Positions 52,951-63,643 of a stretch of DNA of 64,000 nucleotides are shown here, piece after piece. Each line of letters starts with the position of its first letter. Positions within the stretch are counted from its first letter, which is position 1. The notes under the pieces were generated by a model that ran no database searches, was not told where the DNA came from, and saw nothing but the letters and a program-made list of their open reading frames with translations. This stretch comes from Alteromonas sp. CI.11.F.A3 (GTDB lineage Bacteria; Pseudomonadota; Gammaproteobacteria; Enterobacterales; Alteromonadaceae): contig NZ_CP136708.1 in NCBI RefSeq assembly GCF_032925565.1, positions 2,666,001 to 2,730,000 on the forward strand, written 5' to 3'. The translations under genes and the position numbers were made by a program.

Positions 52951-54027
52951 ATGGACGCTTCGTTTAACACTCTTCGCACACTGTCCCTTACTGGCGGCAT
53001 ACTTTCTTTATCTTTGCTACTAGGTGCGTGTACCGACGCCGATGCGATAAACCCCACAGAAGAAATTTCTGAAGCGGTGATAGCTATACCGGTAGAAGCC
53101 GCTGCAGTAACCAATGGTTCAATCAGCTCCACGTATACTACTACCGCTATTTTGGAAGCAAGAGAAGAAGCGTTTGTGGTAGCACGAGCGTCAGGCATTA
53201 TTGAACAGATAGTGGTAGAAGAAGGCGACTACGTTGAAAAAGGCCAAGTGCTTGCGCAACTAGATAAACGCAGATACGAACTTAATCTTGCGAAGGCAAA
53301 GGCAGATTTAACTGGTCTTGAGCGTGAGTTAGATAAAGTAAACAAAGTGTATTCTAAAAACCTTATCAGTGTAGATACCTACGACAAACTGACCGCTCAA
53401 TATGAGTCAGCCAAAGCATCGGTTCATCTTGCTGAACTAGATTTAAAAGAAACCACCATTACTGCCCCTATCAGTGGTTTTATTGCTTCTCGTAATGCCA
53501 AAGTAGGTAACCTGACTGAGTCTTTCCAGCGAGAGCGCATGTTCCATATTGTGCAACAGCAGAATTTACAAGGTGTAGTGTATTTACCTGAAAACGAATT
53601 ACAAAATGTGGCGGTAGGTCAACCCGCAACCCTTATTGTTGCTGCACTAGGTAATAAATCGTTAACTGCATCTGTCGAGCGAATTAGCCCCGTTATTGAT
53701 GCTGCCACTGGCACATTTAAAGTCACCCTTGCAGTGCCGAATGAAAAACACGTTTTAAAAGCGGGCATGTTTACCGACGTGGCTCTCGAATATGCACTCC
53801 ACAATAGCGCTACGCTACTTCCACGTCGTGCCCTTATCACGATGGACAATCAACATAGCGTCTTTGTTGTTAAAGACAACATAGCCACAAAAGTCGACAT
53901 TGTTACTGGCTTTGAACAAGACGAAATGATTGAAGTGTTAAGCGGCTTACAAGGTGACGAGAAAGTCGTTACCGCTGGCCACCAAAACTTAAAAGACCAA
54001 GCCCCTGTAGATGTAGTCAACGGCTAA
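52951..54027 (+). CDS. RND efflux periplasmic adaptor, lipoprotein type
   Basis: A 358-residue adaptor with a lipoprotein signal (LSLLLGAC, Cys near residue 27). It has the lipoyl halves around a helical hairpin, LKETTITAPISGFIASRNAKVGNL, and the beta-barrel and membrane-proximal domains. It delivers substrates to an outer-membrane channel for the two permeases encoded next. The frame opens at TTG 52945; ATG 52951 is used. The permease gene follows after 23 bases. It is distinct from the membrane-anchored adaptor at 33.6-34.8 kb. Confidence 0.93.
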   Translation: MDASFNTLRTLSLTGGILSLSLLLGACTDADAINPTEEISEAVIAIPVEAAAVTNGSISSTYTTTAILEAREEAFVVARASGIIEQIVVEEGDYVEKGQVLAQLDKRRYELNLAKAKADLTGLERELDKVNKVYSKNLISVDTYDKLTAQYESAKASVHLAELDLKETTITAPISGFIASRNAKVGNLTESFQRERMFHIVQQQNLQGVVYLPENELQNVAVGQPATLIVAALGNKSLTASVERISPVIDAATGTFKVTLAVPNEKHVLKAGMFTDVALEYALHNSATLLPRRALITMDNQHSVFVVKDNIATKVDIVTGFEQDEMIEVLSGLQGDEKVVTAGHQNLKDQAPVDVVNG

Positions 54028-54050
54028 GCCCGCTATAAAAAGGATATACC

Positions 54051-57000
54051 ATGCGTATTGTTGATATAGCGGTTAAACGCCCAGTTGCCGTGTCTATGTT
54101 TACTTTTGCTGTGCTGTTGTTTGGTATGGTCTCACTTGGTCGATTGTCAGTTAATTTACTGCCCGATCTCTCCTACCCCACGTTAACTATTCGAACCGAT
54201 TATACGGGCGCTGCCCCAGGCGAAGTGGAACAACTTGTTTCTAAGCCTATTGAAGAAGCTATTGGCGTTGTAAAAGGGGTTAGAAAAGTCACCTCTACTT
54301 CACGAGCCGGTCAATCAGACGTGGTAATGGCGTTTAGATGGGGTACCGACATGGATTTCGCGAGCTTAGAAGTACGGGAAAAACTTGATGTACTTCAACT
54401 CCCTCTCGATATTGAGAAACCTCGTCTGTTGCGCTTTAACCCAAGTTTAGATCCGGTTATCAAGCTAGGGCTTACTGAAGATGTGCTCTCGGGGCAACTG
54501 TCTACCGCCCAAATGAAAAGGCTACGGTTATACGGCGAGCAGCAAGTGAAACGGGCCCTCGAATCTGTTGAAGGTGTTGCTGCTGTGCGTGTTGGCGGTG
54601 GTCTTGAAAACGAAGTACACATTCTTATCGACCAACGTAAAGCGAGTCAGTTATCTATTCCTATTACCCGTATTATCGATCGTATTAAAGCCGAAAATGT
54701 AAACGCTGCGGGTGGTCGTATTGAAGGCGATGCTCAAGCATTCTTAGTGCGCACCCTGAATCAATTTGAAAACCTGACCGAAATTGAAAACCTTTTTATT
54801 GGCCGTTTCGAAGGTAGAAATATTCAATTAAAAGATGTGGCTAGTGTAGAAAGTGCTTATAAAGATCGTAGTGTGGTAACCCGCTTCAATGGTAATGAAG
54901 GGGTTGAGATTGCGATATACAAAGAAGGCGATGCAAATGCGGTAGATGTAGCCAAGAAAATAGCCTCTCGTCTTAGTGAAATTGAAAATGACATACCTTC
55001 GAATTACACACTGACGCAAATATACGATCAGAGTGTGTTTATAAAGCAAGCCATTGATAATGTTAAATCTGCAGCAATAATGGGTGGTCTGCTTGCCATG
55101 TTAGTGCTGTACCTATTCCTTAAAGATTTTTGGACTACGGTCATCATCTCTGTGTCAATTCCAGTATCGGTTATTGCCACCTTTAACCTAATGTACGCCA
55201 ATGATATCAGCCTAAATATGATGAGTTTAGGTGGAATTGCACTGGCCGTGGGTTTGCTTGTCGACAACAGTATTGTGGTGTTAGAAAACATCGATCGCCA
55301 TAAAAAGCGCAAGCAAGCCAAGTTGGTAAACGATGCTGTTGCTGATGATCCCGCTGCATCGGGCACTAAGGAAGTCTCTGGCGCCATCGTTGCTTCTACA
55401 TTAACCACCATGGCCGTTTTCGTACCGCTTATTTTTGTAGAAGGCATAGCGGGCCAGCTGTTTAAAGATCAAGCGTTAACTGTCAGTTTTGCGTTAGCCG
55501 CCTCGTTGGTTGTAGCACTTACCCTTATTCCTGCAATGGCGCGAAGAAAGCAAAAAGCAAAGCTTGCCCACGAAGATACGTTTTCATCGCCCGCCAAAGC
55601 CCGACCCACTACTTTGCTTGGGAAAATTGTCTATTTTGTAAAATGGCCTTTTTCAATGGTACTTCGTTTTGTGTTTGTGTATTTGCCTGCTGCGCTAATT
55701 ACCTTAGTAATCGGTGCATGGCATATTCTTGCAAAGGGCTTGTCGCTATTATTTACGCCATTGGTATGGGTATTCAACAAGGGCTTTAATGCTATAGAGA
55801 AAGCATATCACGGTGCCCTAATTGCTAGCTTGAAGGCCAGAACGCTTGTGGTCGTGGTAGCTTTAGTGTCAGCAGGTGGTGCGCTGCTTCTTGTCCCTAA
55901 ATTAGGTATGGAGCTTATTCCCACAATGTCGCAAGGTGAATTCTCGGTAGATATTACTCTCCCCGCCGGCACACCACTGAGCACGACAGATGCAACATTA
56001 TCGAACTTATCGGCAATAGCCGCGGCAGATTCAAACGTAGCAAGAACTTATGCTATGTCGGGTACAGGAAGTTTGATTAGTGCCGCGCCTAGTCAAGGTG
56101 GCGATCATTGGGGAAGACTCAATATTGTAATGAACCCTAATGCCGATACCAGCGCGGGCGAAAACACAAACGCGAGTAGCAATATGGATAAGGTAAAGGC
56201 GGCTCTACGCGATGCCCTTAACCGTTACCCGAATGTTCAAGCTACCTTTACTGAGCCAGAACTGTTTACTTTTGCCTCGCCTATTCAAGTTGAAGTCAGT
56301 GGATATGATTTACGCCAACTTCAAACCTATAGCGATAAAATTGCCCACGAGCTAGGTACACACGACAACTTAACCGATATTGCTACCAGTATTCGTGAAG
56401 GTAACCCAGAACTAAAAATTGAGTTTCATCATGCCAAGCTCTCTCGTTTAGGTCTTGATGCTGCCACGGTGTCGTCTTTAATTGCCGCGAAAATTGGTGG
56501 CCGTGTTGCCACGCAATATAGCCTTGAAGATAGAAAAGTTGATGTACTGGTAAGAACCAAAGACAGCCAGCGCGACAACATAAACGATGTACGCGCCATT
56601 GTCGTAAACCCTGATGCATCACAACCTATTCCCCTTGGTGCCGTTGCCGATGTTTACATGAGCGTTGGCCCCAGTGAAATTACGCGCATTGGCCAACAGC
56701 GTGTGGCATTAATTTCAGCCAATTTAGCAAAAGGGAAGCTGGATGAAGCCGTTTCCTTGGTCAATAAGGTGTTGGACAACACGCAACTTCCCTTGTCGAT
56801 GGATGCAACGGTGACTGGGCAAAGTGAAGATATGCAAGATAGCTTTAGGTCGCTGCAATTTGCCTTAGCACTGGCTATTTTTATGGTGTACTTGGTGATG
56901 GCGTCGCAATTTGAATCACTACTGCATCCATTGCTTATATTGTTTGCGGTTCCCCTTGCTGGTGCCGGTTCAGTGTATGGCTTATGGCTTACCAATACGC

Positions 57001-57395
57001 CATTAAATGTGGTGGTGTTTATTGGGCTTATTATGTTGTGCGGTATAGTGGTTAACAACGCCATTGTGTTGGTTGATCGCATTAATCAATTGCGTGCTAA
57101 CGGCATGGAAAAAACTGCAGCCATCATCGATGCAGGAAAAACTCGTTTACGCCCCATTGTGATGACAACCCTTACCACTATTTTAGGCTTGATGCCCATG
57201 GCATTCGGATTAGGTGAAGGCGCTGAAATACGCACACCTATGGCCATTACCGTCATTTTTGGATTGCTATTTTCGAGCTTGCTTACCCTAATACTGCTGC
57301 CGGTGCTTTACAGTCTTTTCGATAAAAAGCCATCAAACGTGGTTGTTAAAAACCAAGACTCAGCGGTTTCGGGAGGCACGTATGAAAACGCCTAA
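54051..57395 (+). CDS. RND efflux permease A (first of two in tandem)
   Basis: A 1114-residue inner-membrane pump with 12 predicted helices and two large periplasmic loops. LGGIALAVGLLVDNSIVVLENIDRHKKRKQAK holds the TM4 Asp of the proton path. It is longer than usual because of an extra cytoplasmic/membrane stretch (about residues 495-590, with VYLPAALITLVIGAWHILAKGLSLLF) between the two halves. FIGLIMLCGIVVNNAIVLVDRINQLR is the second-half TM10 motif. The stop overlaps the start region of permease B by 14 bases. No metal-specific motif was recognised, so the substrate is unknown. Confidence 0.93.
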   Translation: MRIVDIAVKRPVAVSMFTFAVLLFGMVSLGRLSVNLLPDLSYPTLTIRTDYTGAAPGEVEQLVSKPIEEAIGVVKGVRKVTSTSRAGQSDVVMAFRWGTDMDFASLEVREKLDVLQLPLDIEKPRLLRFNPSLDPVIKLGLTEDVLSGQLSTAQMKRLRLYGEQQVKRALESVEGVAAVRVGGGLENEVHILIDQRKASQLSIPITRIIDRIKAENVNAAGGRIEGDAQAFLVRTLNQFENLTEIENLFIGRFEGRNIQLKDVASVESAYKDRSVVTRFNGNEGVEIAIYKEGDANAVDVAKKIASRLSEIENDIPSNYTLTQIYDQSVFIKQAIDNVKSAAIMGGLLAMLVLYLFLKDFWTTVIISVSIPVSVIATFNLMYANDISLNMMSLGGIALAVGLLVDNSIVVLENIDRHKKRKQAKLVNDAVADDPAASGTKEVSGAIVASTLTTMAVFVPLIFVEGIAGQLFKDQALTVSFALAASLVVALTLIPAMARRKQKAKLAHEDTFSSPAKARPTTLLGKIVYFVKWPFSMVLRFVFVYLPAALITLVIGAWHILAKGLSLLFTPLVWVFNKGFNAIEKAYHGALIASLKARTLVVVVALVSAGGALLLVPKLGMELIPTMSQGEFSVDITLPAGTPLSTTDATLSNLSAIAAADSNVARTYAMSGTGSLISAAPSQGGDHWGRLNIVMNPNADTSAGENTNASSNMDKVKAALRDALNRYPNVQATFTEPELFTFASPIQVEVSGYDLRQLQTYSDKIAHELGTHDNLTDIATSIREGNPELKIEFHHAKLSRLGLDAATVSSLIAAKIGGRVATQYSLEDRKVDVLVRTKDSQRDNINDVRAIVVNPDASQPIPLGAVADVYMSVGPSEITRIGQQRVALISANLAKGKLDEAVSLVNKVLDNTQLPLSMDATVTGQSEDMQDSFRSLQFALALAIFMVYLVMASQFESLLHPLLILFAVPLAGAGSVYGLWLTNTPLNVVVFIGLIMLCGIVVNNAIVLVDRINQLRANGMEKTAAIIDAGKTRLRPIVMTTLTTILGLMPMAFGLGEGAEIRTPMAITVIFGLLFSSLLTLILLPVLYSLFDKKPSNVVVKNQDSAVSGGTYENA

Positions 57396-60300
57396 TGAAA
57401 GTACGATAAAGGGTATTGGCGCATCATTAGCACGTTTTGCGTTAAACCGCCCGGTGACCATAGGCATGGTGTTTATCTCCATGCTGCTGTTCGGCGCAGT
57501 CTCTGGGAAGTTACTGCCACTAGAAAAATTCCCTGGTATCGATATTCCTGAAATGGTGGTTGAGGTGCCCTACCCCGATGCCACGCCGGTAGAAATTGAA
57601 ACCATGATCACTCGTCCGGTGGAAGAAGCCATCGCCACCATGTCGGGAATTAAACGTTTGCGCGCAAGGTCGTATGAAAATAAAGCGGAAATAATCGTTG
57701 AGTTTGATTGGGATGAGAACCTTAAAGCCAAAAGTGTAGAAGCCAGAGAAAAAATTGATGCTATCCGTCACCTGCTTCCTGCAGATGTAGAGCGTGTCAT
57801 GGTGTACAAGTTCAACACCAATGATATGCCTATTTTCCAACTACGGGTATCGAGCGACCGTGATTTATCTCTTGCGTATGACTTACTAGAGCGCAACTTA
57901 AAGCGCCCTATTGAGCGTGTTGCCGGTGTGTCTAAGGTGGAACTTTACGGCACACTTAAAAGGCAAATTACCATTCGGTTAGATCCGAAATTAATGACCG
58001 CCTATCAAGTTGATGTCACTGCTTTAGGGCAAAAGCTGCAAGACGCCAACTTTTCTTTAACCGCGGGCTACATGTACGACAACGGCGAGAAAATACTCGT
58101 CAACCCCGTTGGGGAATTTACCGACATGGCCGATTTCGAAAACATGTGGGTTTCACCCAATGTGCGACTGTCCGACATCGCCACCATCAATTTCGAATTG
58201 CCGGAGCAAAGCGAAGGTCGTCACCTAGATAGAACCTTTGCGGTAGGCTTTAATATTTTCAGAGAGTCTGGCAGTAACTTAGTTGAAGTGTCGTCTGCCG
58301 TGATGGAAGTGATTGAGGAAGCCAAGTCTGACCCTGCGTTTACCGGTATTAACCTGTTTGTCATGGACGATGTGGCAAAAAGTGTAACCTCATCACTGTC
58401 TGATTTGCTAAGTGCTGGGTTATTAGGCGCATTACTTTCTATCGTGGTGCTGTATTTGTTTTTACGCCAACTGACGACGACATTAATTGTGGTGCTTTCG
58501 GTCCCCTTCTCCATTTGTATCACCTTAGGGGTAATGTACTTATTGGGCTACACCCTAAATATTTTATCCTTAATGGGGTTAATGTTAGCGGTGGGAATGT
58601 TGGTTGATAATGCGGTGGTTATTACCGAAAGTATCTTTCAAGAACGACAACAAGATAACAACATTAGCCGCGCCACTCAGCGTGGGGTTAACAATGTCAG
58701 CTTAGCGGTTATTGCAGGAACCGCGACTACGGCCATTGTATTTCTACCTAATATTGTTGGAGTGAAAATTGATGTCACAATATTTTTAGAGCACGTCGCC
58801 ATAGCCATTTGTATCTCACTATTCGCCTCGTTGTTTATCGCTAAAACCTTGATCCCTTTGCTAACTACAAAAATAGCGATTCCCGAAGCGAAGGAAAACA
58901 GTACGCCAGGCTATATTTCGAGGTATGGTCGAATTCTGTCATGGGTAATGGTAAATCAAGGAAAAACATCACTGATTGCTTTGGGTATTCTACTCTCTAC
59001 TATCATTCCTATGCAGGTCGTCACCTCTGACGATGAAGGTAACGATAACCAAGAACGTATATGGCTTAATTATCACGTTACTCAAAACTATACGCTTGAT
59101 GAAGTAGAAAAAACGGTGGATAAAATGGAGGCGTTTTTATATGAAAACCAAGAACGCTTCCATATCAAGCAGGTTTATACCTACTTTACGCCAGGACATG
59201 CGGTAAGTGGAATAACCCTAAACGACGACCTTCCTGTCAGTGTGGGGGCTATTAAAGAAGATATTCGGGAAAACATGCCAGCCTTTGTAAGAGCTCGCCC
59301 CTCATTTCAATGGGACAGTGGCAATGGCGGCGGTGTTCGCATTACTTTGTTGGGTGAATCTTCAGATACCTTGCTAGAAATATCAGAGCGCCTTATTCCT
59401 ATCCTCGCTAATATTGATGGCCTCACCGACGTGAAAGCCGATACGGGTTCTAAACGTGACGAACTTCAAATTCGAATAGATAGAGAAAAGGCAAACCGAT
59501 TAGGCATTCAAGTGAGTGACGTAGCTCAGCTTGTAGCTACAGCATTAAGAGGCGCTAATTTACGCACATTTCGGTATGGAGATGCGGGTGAAGTTAATGT
59601 TCAACTTCGCTATGGCAGCGATGTTCAAAAATCACTTGATGCACTTAAGCATATTAATATTGGTTTTAATCAAGACCGAGCAATCACCCTGGCAATGGTG
59701 GCGGATTTCTCGGTAGTGCAGCAACTTTCGCAAATTAATCGAAGTTACCGGCAAACGGCGTTAGCTATTGGTGCCAACTTACAAGACGACGCCACCATAG
59801 AAGACGCGAAAGTACGCATTCAACAAGCTCTAGCGCACATCGAATTACCTACGGGTTACCAATGGACGCTTGATGGCAGTTTTTCACGTCAAGATGAGGC
59901 CAACGGCGTGATGCAAATGAATATGCTGCTCGCTTTGTGCATGATTTATGTGGTGATGGCTGCGCTATTTGAATCGCTAGTGTTGCCTACCTCGGTGATT
60001 ACGTCGTTACTCTTTTCATTCACTGGCGTTTTTTGGGCGTTTATGGTCACTGGTACTCCCATGTCAATAATGGGCATGATAGGTATGCTAATACTTATGG
60101 GAATAGTGGTGAACAACGGGATTGTGTTAGTAGATAGAATTAACCAACTAGTTAATGAGGGAATAACCCTGTATGACGCAGTTGTGCTGGGGGCACAATC
60201 TCGTATTAGACCTATTTTGATGACAGTGGCAACAACCGTACTCGGTCTAGTACCGCTAGCAATGGGTGCAACAAGAATAGGTGGCGACGGACCGCCTTAC

Positions 60301-60462
60301 TCGCCAATGGCAATTGCCATTATTGGTGGGCTAGTGTTCTCCACCATGACCAGTTTATTTTTGGTGCCGCTTGCTTATGTGTTACTTCTAAAGCTGCGTT
60401 TTAATACTCAGCGAATGATAGTTAACGGGCAAGCTAGAATAGCTAAACTTATTAAAGTGTAA
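57382..60462 (+). CDS. RND efflux permease B (second of two in tandem)
   Basis: A 1026-residue RND permease, MdtC/HAE1-like. LMGLMLAVGMLVDNAVVITESIFQERQ is the TM4 motif and MLILMGIVVNNGIVLVDRINQLV the TM10 motif. The open frame begins at 57343, but ATG 57382, with GGGAGG upstream, is the sensible start; it overlaps the end of permease A by 14 bases in another frame. Paired permeases with one adaptor recall MdtABC, where the two form a mixed trimer. No TolC-type gene is in the window. Confidence 0.93.
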   Translation: MKTPNESTIKGIGASLARFALNRPVTIGMVFISMLLFGAVSGKLLPLEKFPGIDIPEMVVEVPYPDATPVEIETMITRPVEEAIATMSGIKRLRARSYENKAEIIVEFDWDENLKAKSVEAREKIDAIRHLLPADVERVMVYKFNTNDMPIFQLRVSSDRDLSLAYDLLERNLKRPIERVAGVSKVELYGTLKRQITIRLDPKLMTAYQVDVTALGQKLQDANFSLTAGYMYDNGEKILVNPVGEFTDMADFENMWVSPNVRLSDIATINFELPEQSEGRHLDRTFAVGFNIFRESGSNLVEVSSAVMEVIEEAKSDPAFTGINLFVMDDVAKSVTSSLSDLLSAGLLGALLSIVVLYLFLRQLTTTLIVVLSVPFSICITLGVMYLLGYTLNILSLMGLMLAVGMLVDNAVVITESIFQERQQDNNISRATQRGVNNVSLAVIAGTATTAIVFLPNIVGVKIDVTIFLEHVAIAICISLFASLFIAKTLIPLLTTKIAIPEAKENSTPGYISRYGRILSWVMVNQGKTSLIALGILLSTIIPMQVVTSDDEGNDNQERIWLNYHVTQNYTLDEVEKTVDKMEAFLYENQERFHIKQVYTYFTPGHAVSGITLNDDLPVSVGAIKEDIRENMPAFVRARPSFQWDSGNGGGVRITLLGESSDTLLEISERLIPILANIDGLTDVKADTGSKRDELQIRIDREKANRLGIQVSDVAQLVATALRGANLRTFRYGDAGEVNVQLRYGSDVQKSLDALKHINIGFNQDRAITLAMVADFSVVQQLSQINRSYRQTALAIGANLQDDATIEDAKVRIQQALAHIELPTGYQWTLDGSFSRQDEANGVMQMNMLLALCMIYVVMAALFESLVLPTSVITSLLFSFTGVFWAFMVTGTPMSIMGMIGMLILMGIVVNNGIVLVDRINQLVNEGITLYDAVVLGAQSRIRPILMTVATTVLGLVPLAMGATRIGGDGPPYSPMAIAIIGGLVFSTMTSLFLVPLAYVLLLKLRFNTQRMIVNGQARIAKLIKV

Positions 60463-60577
60463 TAGCGTAGTTGCAAAGACTAAGCTGTAAATAGTGTAAA
60501 GACATTACTTACGTAGCGGGTGTTTCTGCTGATAAAACGTAACAGCGCAGCCACCCGCTAACTTAGTAAACGCACAA

Positions 60578-60898
60578 TTAACTACGTGACGTTAGGTATT
60601 CGTGAACTGAGTTGGCATCGCGCTCAACAGAGAACTTAATTAAGTTAACACCATTACATGTTAAACCGTCTTCTGCAGTAACCATGCGTAATACTTCACG
60701 TTGGCTAGCGCCAATACGACCTACGTTACGGGCAAGGTTTGAACGCAATACTTTAATATCATCAAGTACAACCGCTTTACAGAAGCCAGAAAATTGTGTT
60801 TCGCCTACAAAGCGAACGTCTTTTTCTGGGGCAGCGTTAGCGTTAACAGCAAAAGCTAGTGCAGCAGTAGCCGCTAAAGTTTTAAGTAATTTCATCAT
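60578..60898 (-). CDS. DUF3718 family exported protein
   Basis: A 106-residue precursor with a classical signal peptide (MMKLLKTLAATAALAFAVNANA, cut before APEK). The mature protein has two Cys (FCKAVV and LTCNGV) that could form a disulfide, and matches the DUF3718 type seen in marine Alteromonadales and Shewanella. Function unknown. The frame extends upstream to 60940, but the ATG at 60898 follows GAGGATCTA and starts the signal peptide; ATG 60895 is equally possible. It is convergent with the RND permease B gene. Confidence 0.8.
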   Translation of the reverse strand: MMKLLKTLAATAALAFAVNANAAPEKDVRFVGETQFSGFCKAVVLDDIKVLRSNLARNVGRIGASQREVLRMVTAEDGLTCNGVNLIKFSVERDANSVHEYLTSRS

Positions 60899-61264
60899 TA
60901 GATCCTCAAAGGTTTTGGCAAACTCGTAAAAGCAGTTCAAGGAAGGTATTCCCTGAGTGCCCTTTATTTATGACCTAAAATGGAAATTAATGCTGTTTAA
61001 AGATTGTATAAGGTGAGTAAACTAACGGTAAATCAGAATGTTACTAAGTCTTTAATAAACTATACGCCTGATTTATATAGAATTATTAGTTTGAATTATA
61101 ACGGTTCGTTATAGGAGAGGGATTTTTACTATTAAAAAGGTCTAAAACTTTTGTCTATTACTGTACAAAAAAAAGCCTTCTGTATGAAATTTTCACAAAA
61201 AAAGACGAGTTAACTTGATGCAATCAGGTAAACCCGCCTCATTTTGTTGTAATAAAACTACATT
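60899..61264. other. 366-base gap with a terminator for the DUF2189 gene
   Basis: No gene is visible in this AT-rich stretch. At 61196-61233 a hairpin on the minus strand (GTTTACCTGAT against ATCAAGTTAAC with one mismatch and one wobble) is followed by a T run. It fits a terminator for the DUF2189 gene that ends at 61265. The left part must hold the DUF3718 promoter, which I could not place. Confidence 0.55.
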
Positions 61265-62059
61265 TTAATCATATTTTCTTGCGCGTTTTGTAGAAATGGC
61301 GTCAATGTAAGCATGCCATGATGCATACCCGATAAGTGGCATTAATATGATAAAGCCAACGAACCCGGTTACAAAACCAATGGCGACCGCCGTAAATATA
61401 ATGGCGCCCCATATAAGCATGGGAACTTTGTTTACCCATACTGCGTTAACACTAGTCAGTAACGCCGTGGCCAAATCGACTTTTCGTTCCATTAATATAG
61501 GTTGAGTGAACGCAGTCACAAATAACATGGCTAAGGTGAAACCCGCACCGACTATTGAACCCAGTACCAGAAATGGCATCAAACTCTCAAGGGTGGTTTC
61601 AATGTTCGAAGGATACAATGCGTGAATAAGTGATGCTACACGAAGCCAAAAAATCATCATTACCATTAGCAAGATGCCAAACCCCCACTCATTTACAGCG
61701 TTTCTTCGCATCGCTCGCAATGAATGCATAAAGGTAGGCTTGTGCCCTTTTTCTAATTCCCAGCTTACATCATATAAACCTGCAGCTAAGAAAGGGCCAA
61801 TCAACATGAAACACACAATGGCAGGCATTATCACTAGATGCCAACCTGTCATTTCTACCAAGTACATTATGAACCAAGGGATTACGGCAAACATAACGCC
61901 ATACACCGCGGTTAAAATAGGTGTACGCATTGCGTCACGTAAACCAAGTGAGAGCCATTTTATAGGATCGCCTATATCGAGTTCCTTACAAGGGATCACC
62001 CTTGCAATACCGCTTTGAGTTATCGCATTTTCTGGGGTTTCTTTAAAATGGTGCGACAT
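61265..62059 (-). CDS. DUF2189 family membrane protein
   Basis: A 264-residue integral membrane protein with about six hydrophobic segments, two of them rich in Met (ILLMVMMIFWL, FLVLGSIVGAGFTLAMLFVTAF). The family marks are WLSLGLRDAMRTPILTAVYGV and GPFLAAGLYDVSWELEKGHKP. These proteins are membrane components of unknown role. It is transcribed alone, behind a promoter in the 62060-62421 gap and before a hairpin terminator. Nothing in the surroundings indicates its function. Confidence 0.85.
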   Translation of the reverse strand: MSHHFKETPENAITQSGIARVIPCKELDIGDPIKWLSLGLRDAMRTPILTAVYGVMFAVIPWFIMYLVEMTGWHLVIMPAIVCFMLIGPFLAAGLYDVSWELEKGHKPTFMHSLRAMRRNAVNEWGFGILLMVMMIFWLRVASLIHALYPSNIETTLESLMPFLVLGSIVGAGFTLAMLFVTAFTQPILMERKVDLATALLTSVNAVWVNKVPMLIWGAIIFTAVAIGFVTGFVGFIILMPLIGYASWHAYIDAISTKRARKYD

Positions 62060-62421
62060 AATGAGAACTACCTCTGCTATTACACGTAAAAGGTGTTGGC
62101 GCGCCCATCCTAATGCGCCGTACTTATACGATAGGCCGATTTACTCAATTTTACAATTAATTAACAAGATTTTAGCCTTTTTGATAAGTTTTTATTTCTA
62201 ATTGGCTGTTAATTGGTGACTTTAATTTATGAAGTTTTTTTTAATATTGTGTTTAACAATCAATTTTTAGGTGTTTTCAGTCAGTTTTATGATGTAAACC
62301 ACAATTAGCCGTACACTTTTCAACCAAATCGAAATATTTTTCACGTTTAGCGCTAAATTAGGCTTCGCAAGGGTATGTGGTTTACGTTAACCTCAAGGTC
62401 TGTAAATTAACCAGATAGACC
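62060..62421. other. 362-base divergent gap between DUF2189 and alaA
   Basis: No gene. The stretch is AT-rich with several TTAATTAA-like tracts. At 62381-62396 the sequence TTTACGTTAACCTCAA matches the left half and spacing of the LiuR-like sites near etfB, with the right half changed. It lies 26 bases before the alaA ATG and could be a weak operator or chance. Confidence 0.4.
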
Positions 62422-63642
62422 ATGAAAACTGTATCTCGCTCACACAAATTAGATAACGTTTGTTATGACATTCGCGGCCCCATTGCGGCACAAGCTAAAA
62501 AAATGGAAGATGAAGGCCACCGTATTTTAAAACTAAATATTGGTAACCCTGCCCCATTTGGCTTTGAAGCCCCCGACGATATTCTTAAAGACGTTATTCA
62601 TAACCTGCCCACTTCTCAAGGATATTCAGATTCAACGGGAATTTACGCAGCACGTGTGGCCGTTATGCAGTACTACCAGCAGCGCAATATTCAGCATATT
62701 CGCGTAGACGATGTTTACATTGGTAACGGCGTTAGCGAATTGATAATGATGGCCATGCAAGCGCTACTTAATCATGGCGACGAAGTACTGATCCCAAGCC
62801 CTGATTATCCACTGTGGACCGCCGCGGTAAGTTTGTCATCAGGCTCTCCGGTACATTATCGTTGTGATGAACAAGCGGGCTGGTTCCCTGACTTAGATGA
62901 CATCAAAAGCAAAATCACCAGCAAAACTCGGGCTATTGTATTAATTAACCCAAATAACCCTACTGGCGCTGTTTACGATAAAGCCTTGTTGCAAGACGTT
63001 GTCAATTTGGCAAGAGAACATGGCTTGGTTGTTTTCAGTGATGAAATTTACGATAAAATTTTATACGACGATGCCGAACATACCTGTATTGCCTCTCTTG
63101 CTGACGATGTATTTTTCGTTACCTTTGGTGGCCTGTCTAAAAACTACCGCGTAGCAGGTTTTCGCTCTGGTTGGTTAGTGGTCAGCGGCAACAAACGCTT
63201 AGCAAAAGACTATATTGAAGGCTTAAATATTCTTTCTTCAATGCGAATGTGTGCAAACGTGCCTTGCCAAAGTGCGATTCAAACGGCGTTAGGTGGGTAT
63301 CAGAGCATCAATGACCTAGTGAAAGACACGGGTCGTCTGCGTATTCAGCGCGATGTGGCGGTAGACATGCTTAACAGCATCGATGGCATACACTGCGTTA
63401 AACCCAAAGGCGCGATGTACTGTTTTGCCCGAGTTGATGAGAAAAAATTCAACATAAACAATGATGAGCAGATGATTTTAGATTTGCTGCGCGCTGAGAA
63501 GATTCTATTGGTACACGGTAAAGCGTTTAATCTGACTGACGGCGTTTATTTCCGTTTAGTGTTTTTACCGCATAGTGATGTGCTAGTTCCGGCACTTCAC
63601 CGTATAGGTAACTTCTTTCAACACTATCAACAAGGCGCTTAA
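62422..63642 (+). CDS. alaA: Glutamate-pyruvate aminotransferase AlaA
   Basis: A 406-residue class I PLP aminotransferase almost colinear with E. coli Ala[43 protein letters not shown], and [41 protein letters not shown] contains the PLP lysine. It makes alanine from pyruvate and glutamate. A yfbR gene follows one base after its stop. Both the neighbourhood and sequence fit the alaA-yfbR pair of E. coli. Confidence 0.97.
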   Translation: MKTVSRSHKLDNVCYDIRGPIAAQAKKMEDEGHRILKLNIGNPAPFGFEAPDDILKDVIHNLPTSQGYSDSTGIYAARVAVMQYYQQRNIQHIRVDDVYIGNGVSELIMMAMQALLNHGDEVLIPSPDYPLWTAAVSLSSGSPVHYRCDEQAGWFPDLDDIKSKITSKTRAIVLINPNNPTGAVYDKALLQDVVNLAREHGLVVFSDEIYDKILYDDAEHTCIASLADDVFFVTFGGLSKNYRVAGFRSGWLVVSGNKRLAKDYIEGLNILSSMRMCANVPCQSAIQTALGGYQSINDLVKDTGRLRIQRDVAVDMLNSIDGIHCVKPKGAMYCFARVDEKKFNINNDEQMILDLLRAEKILLVHGKAFNLTDGVYFRLVFLPHSDVLVPALHRIGNFFQHYQQGA

Positions 63643-63643
63643 C

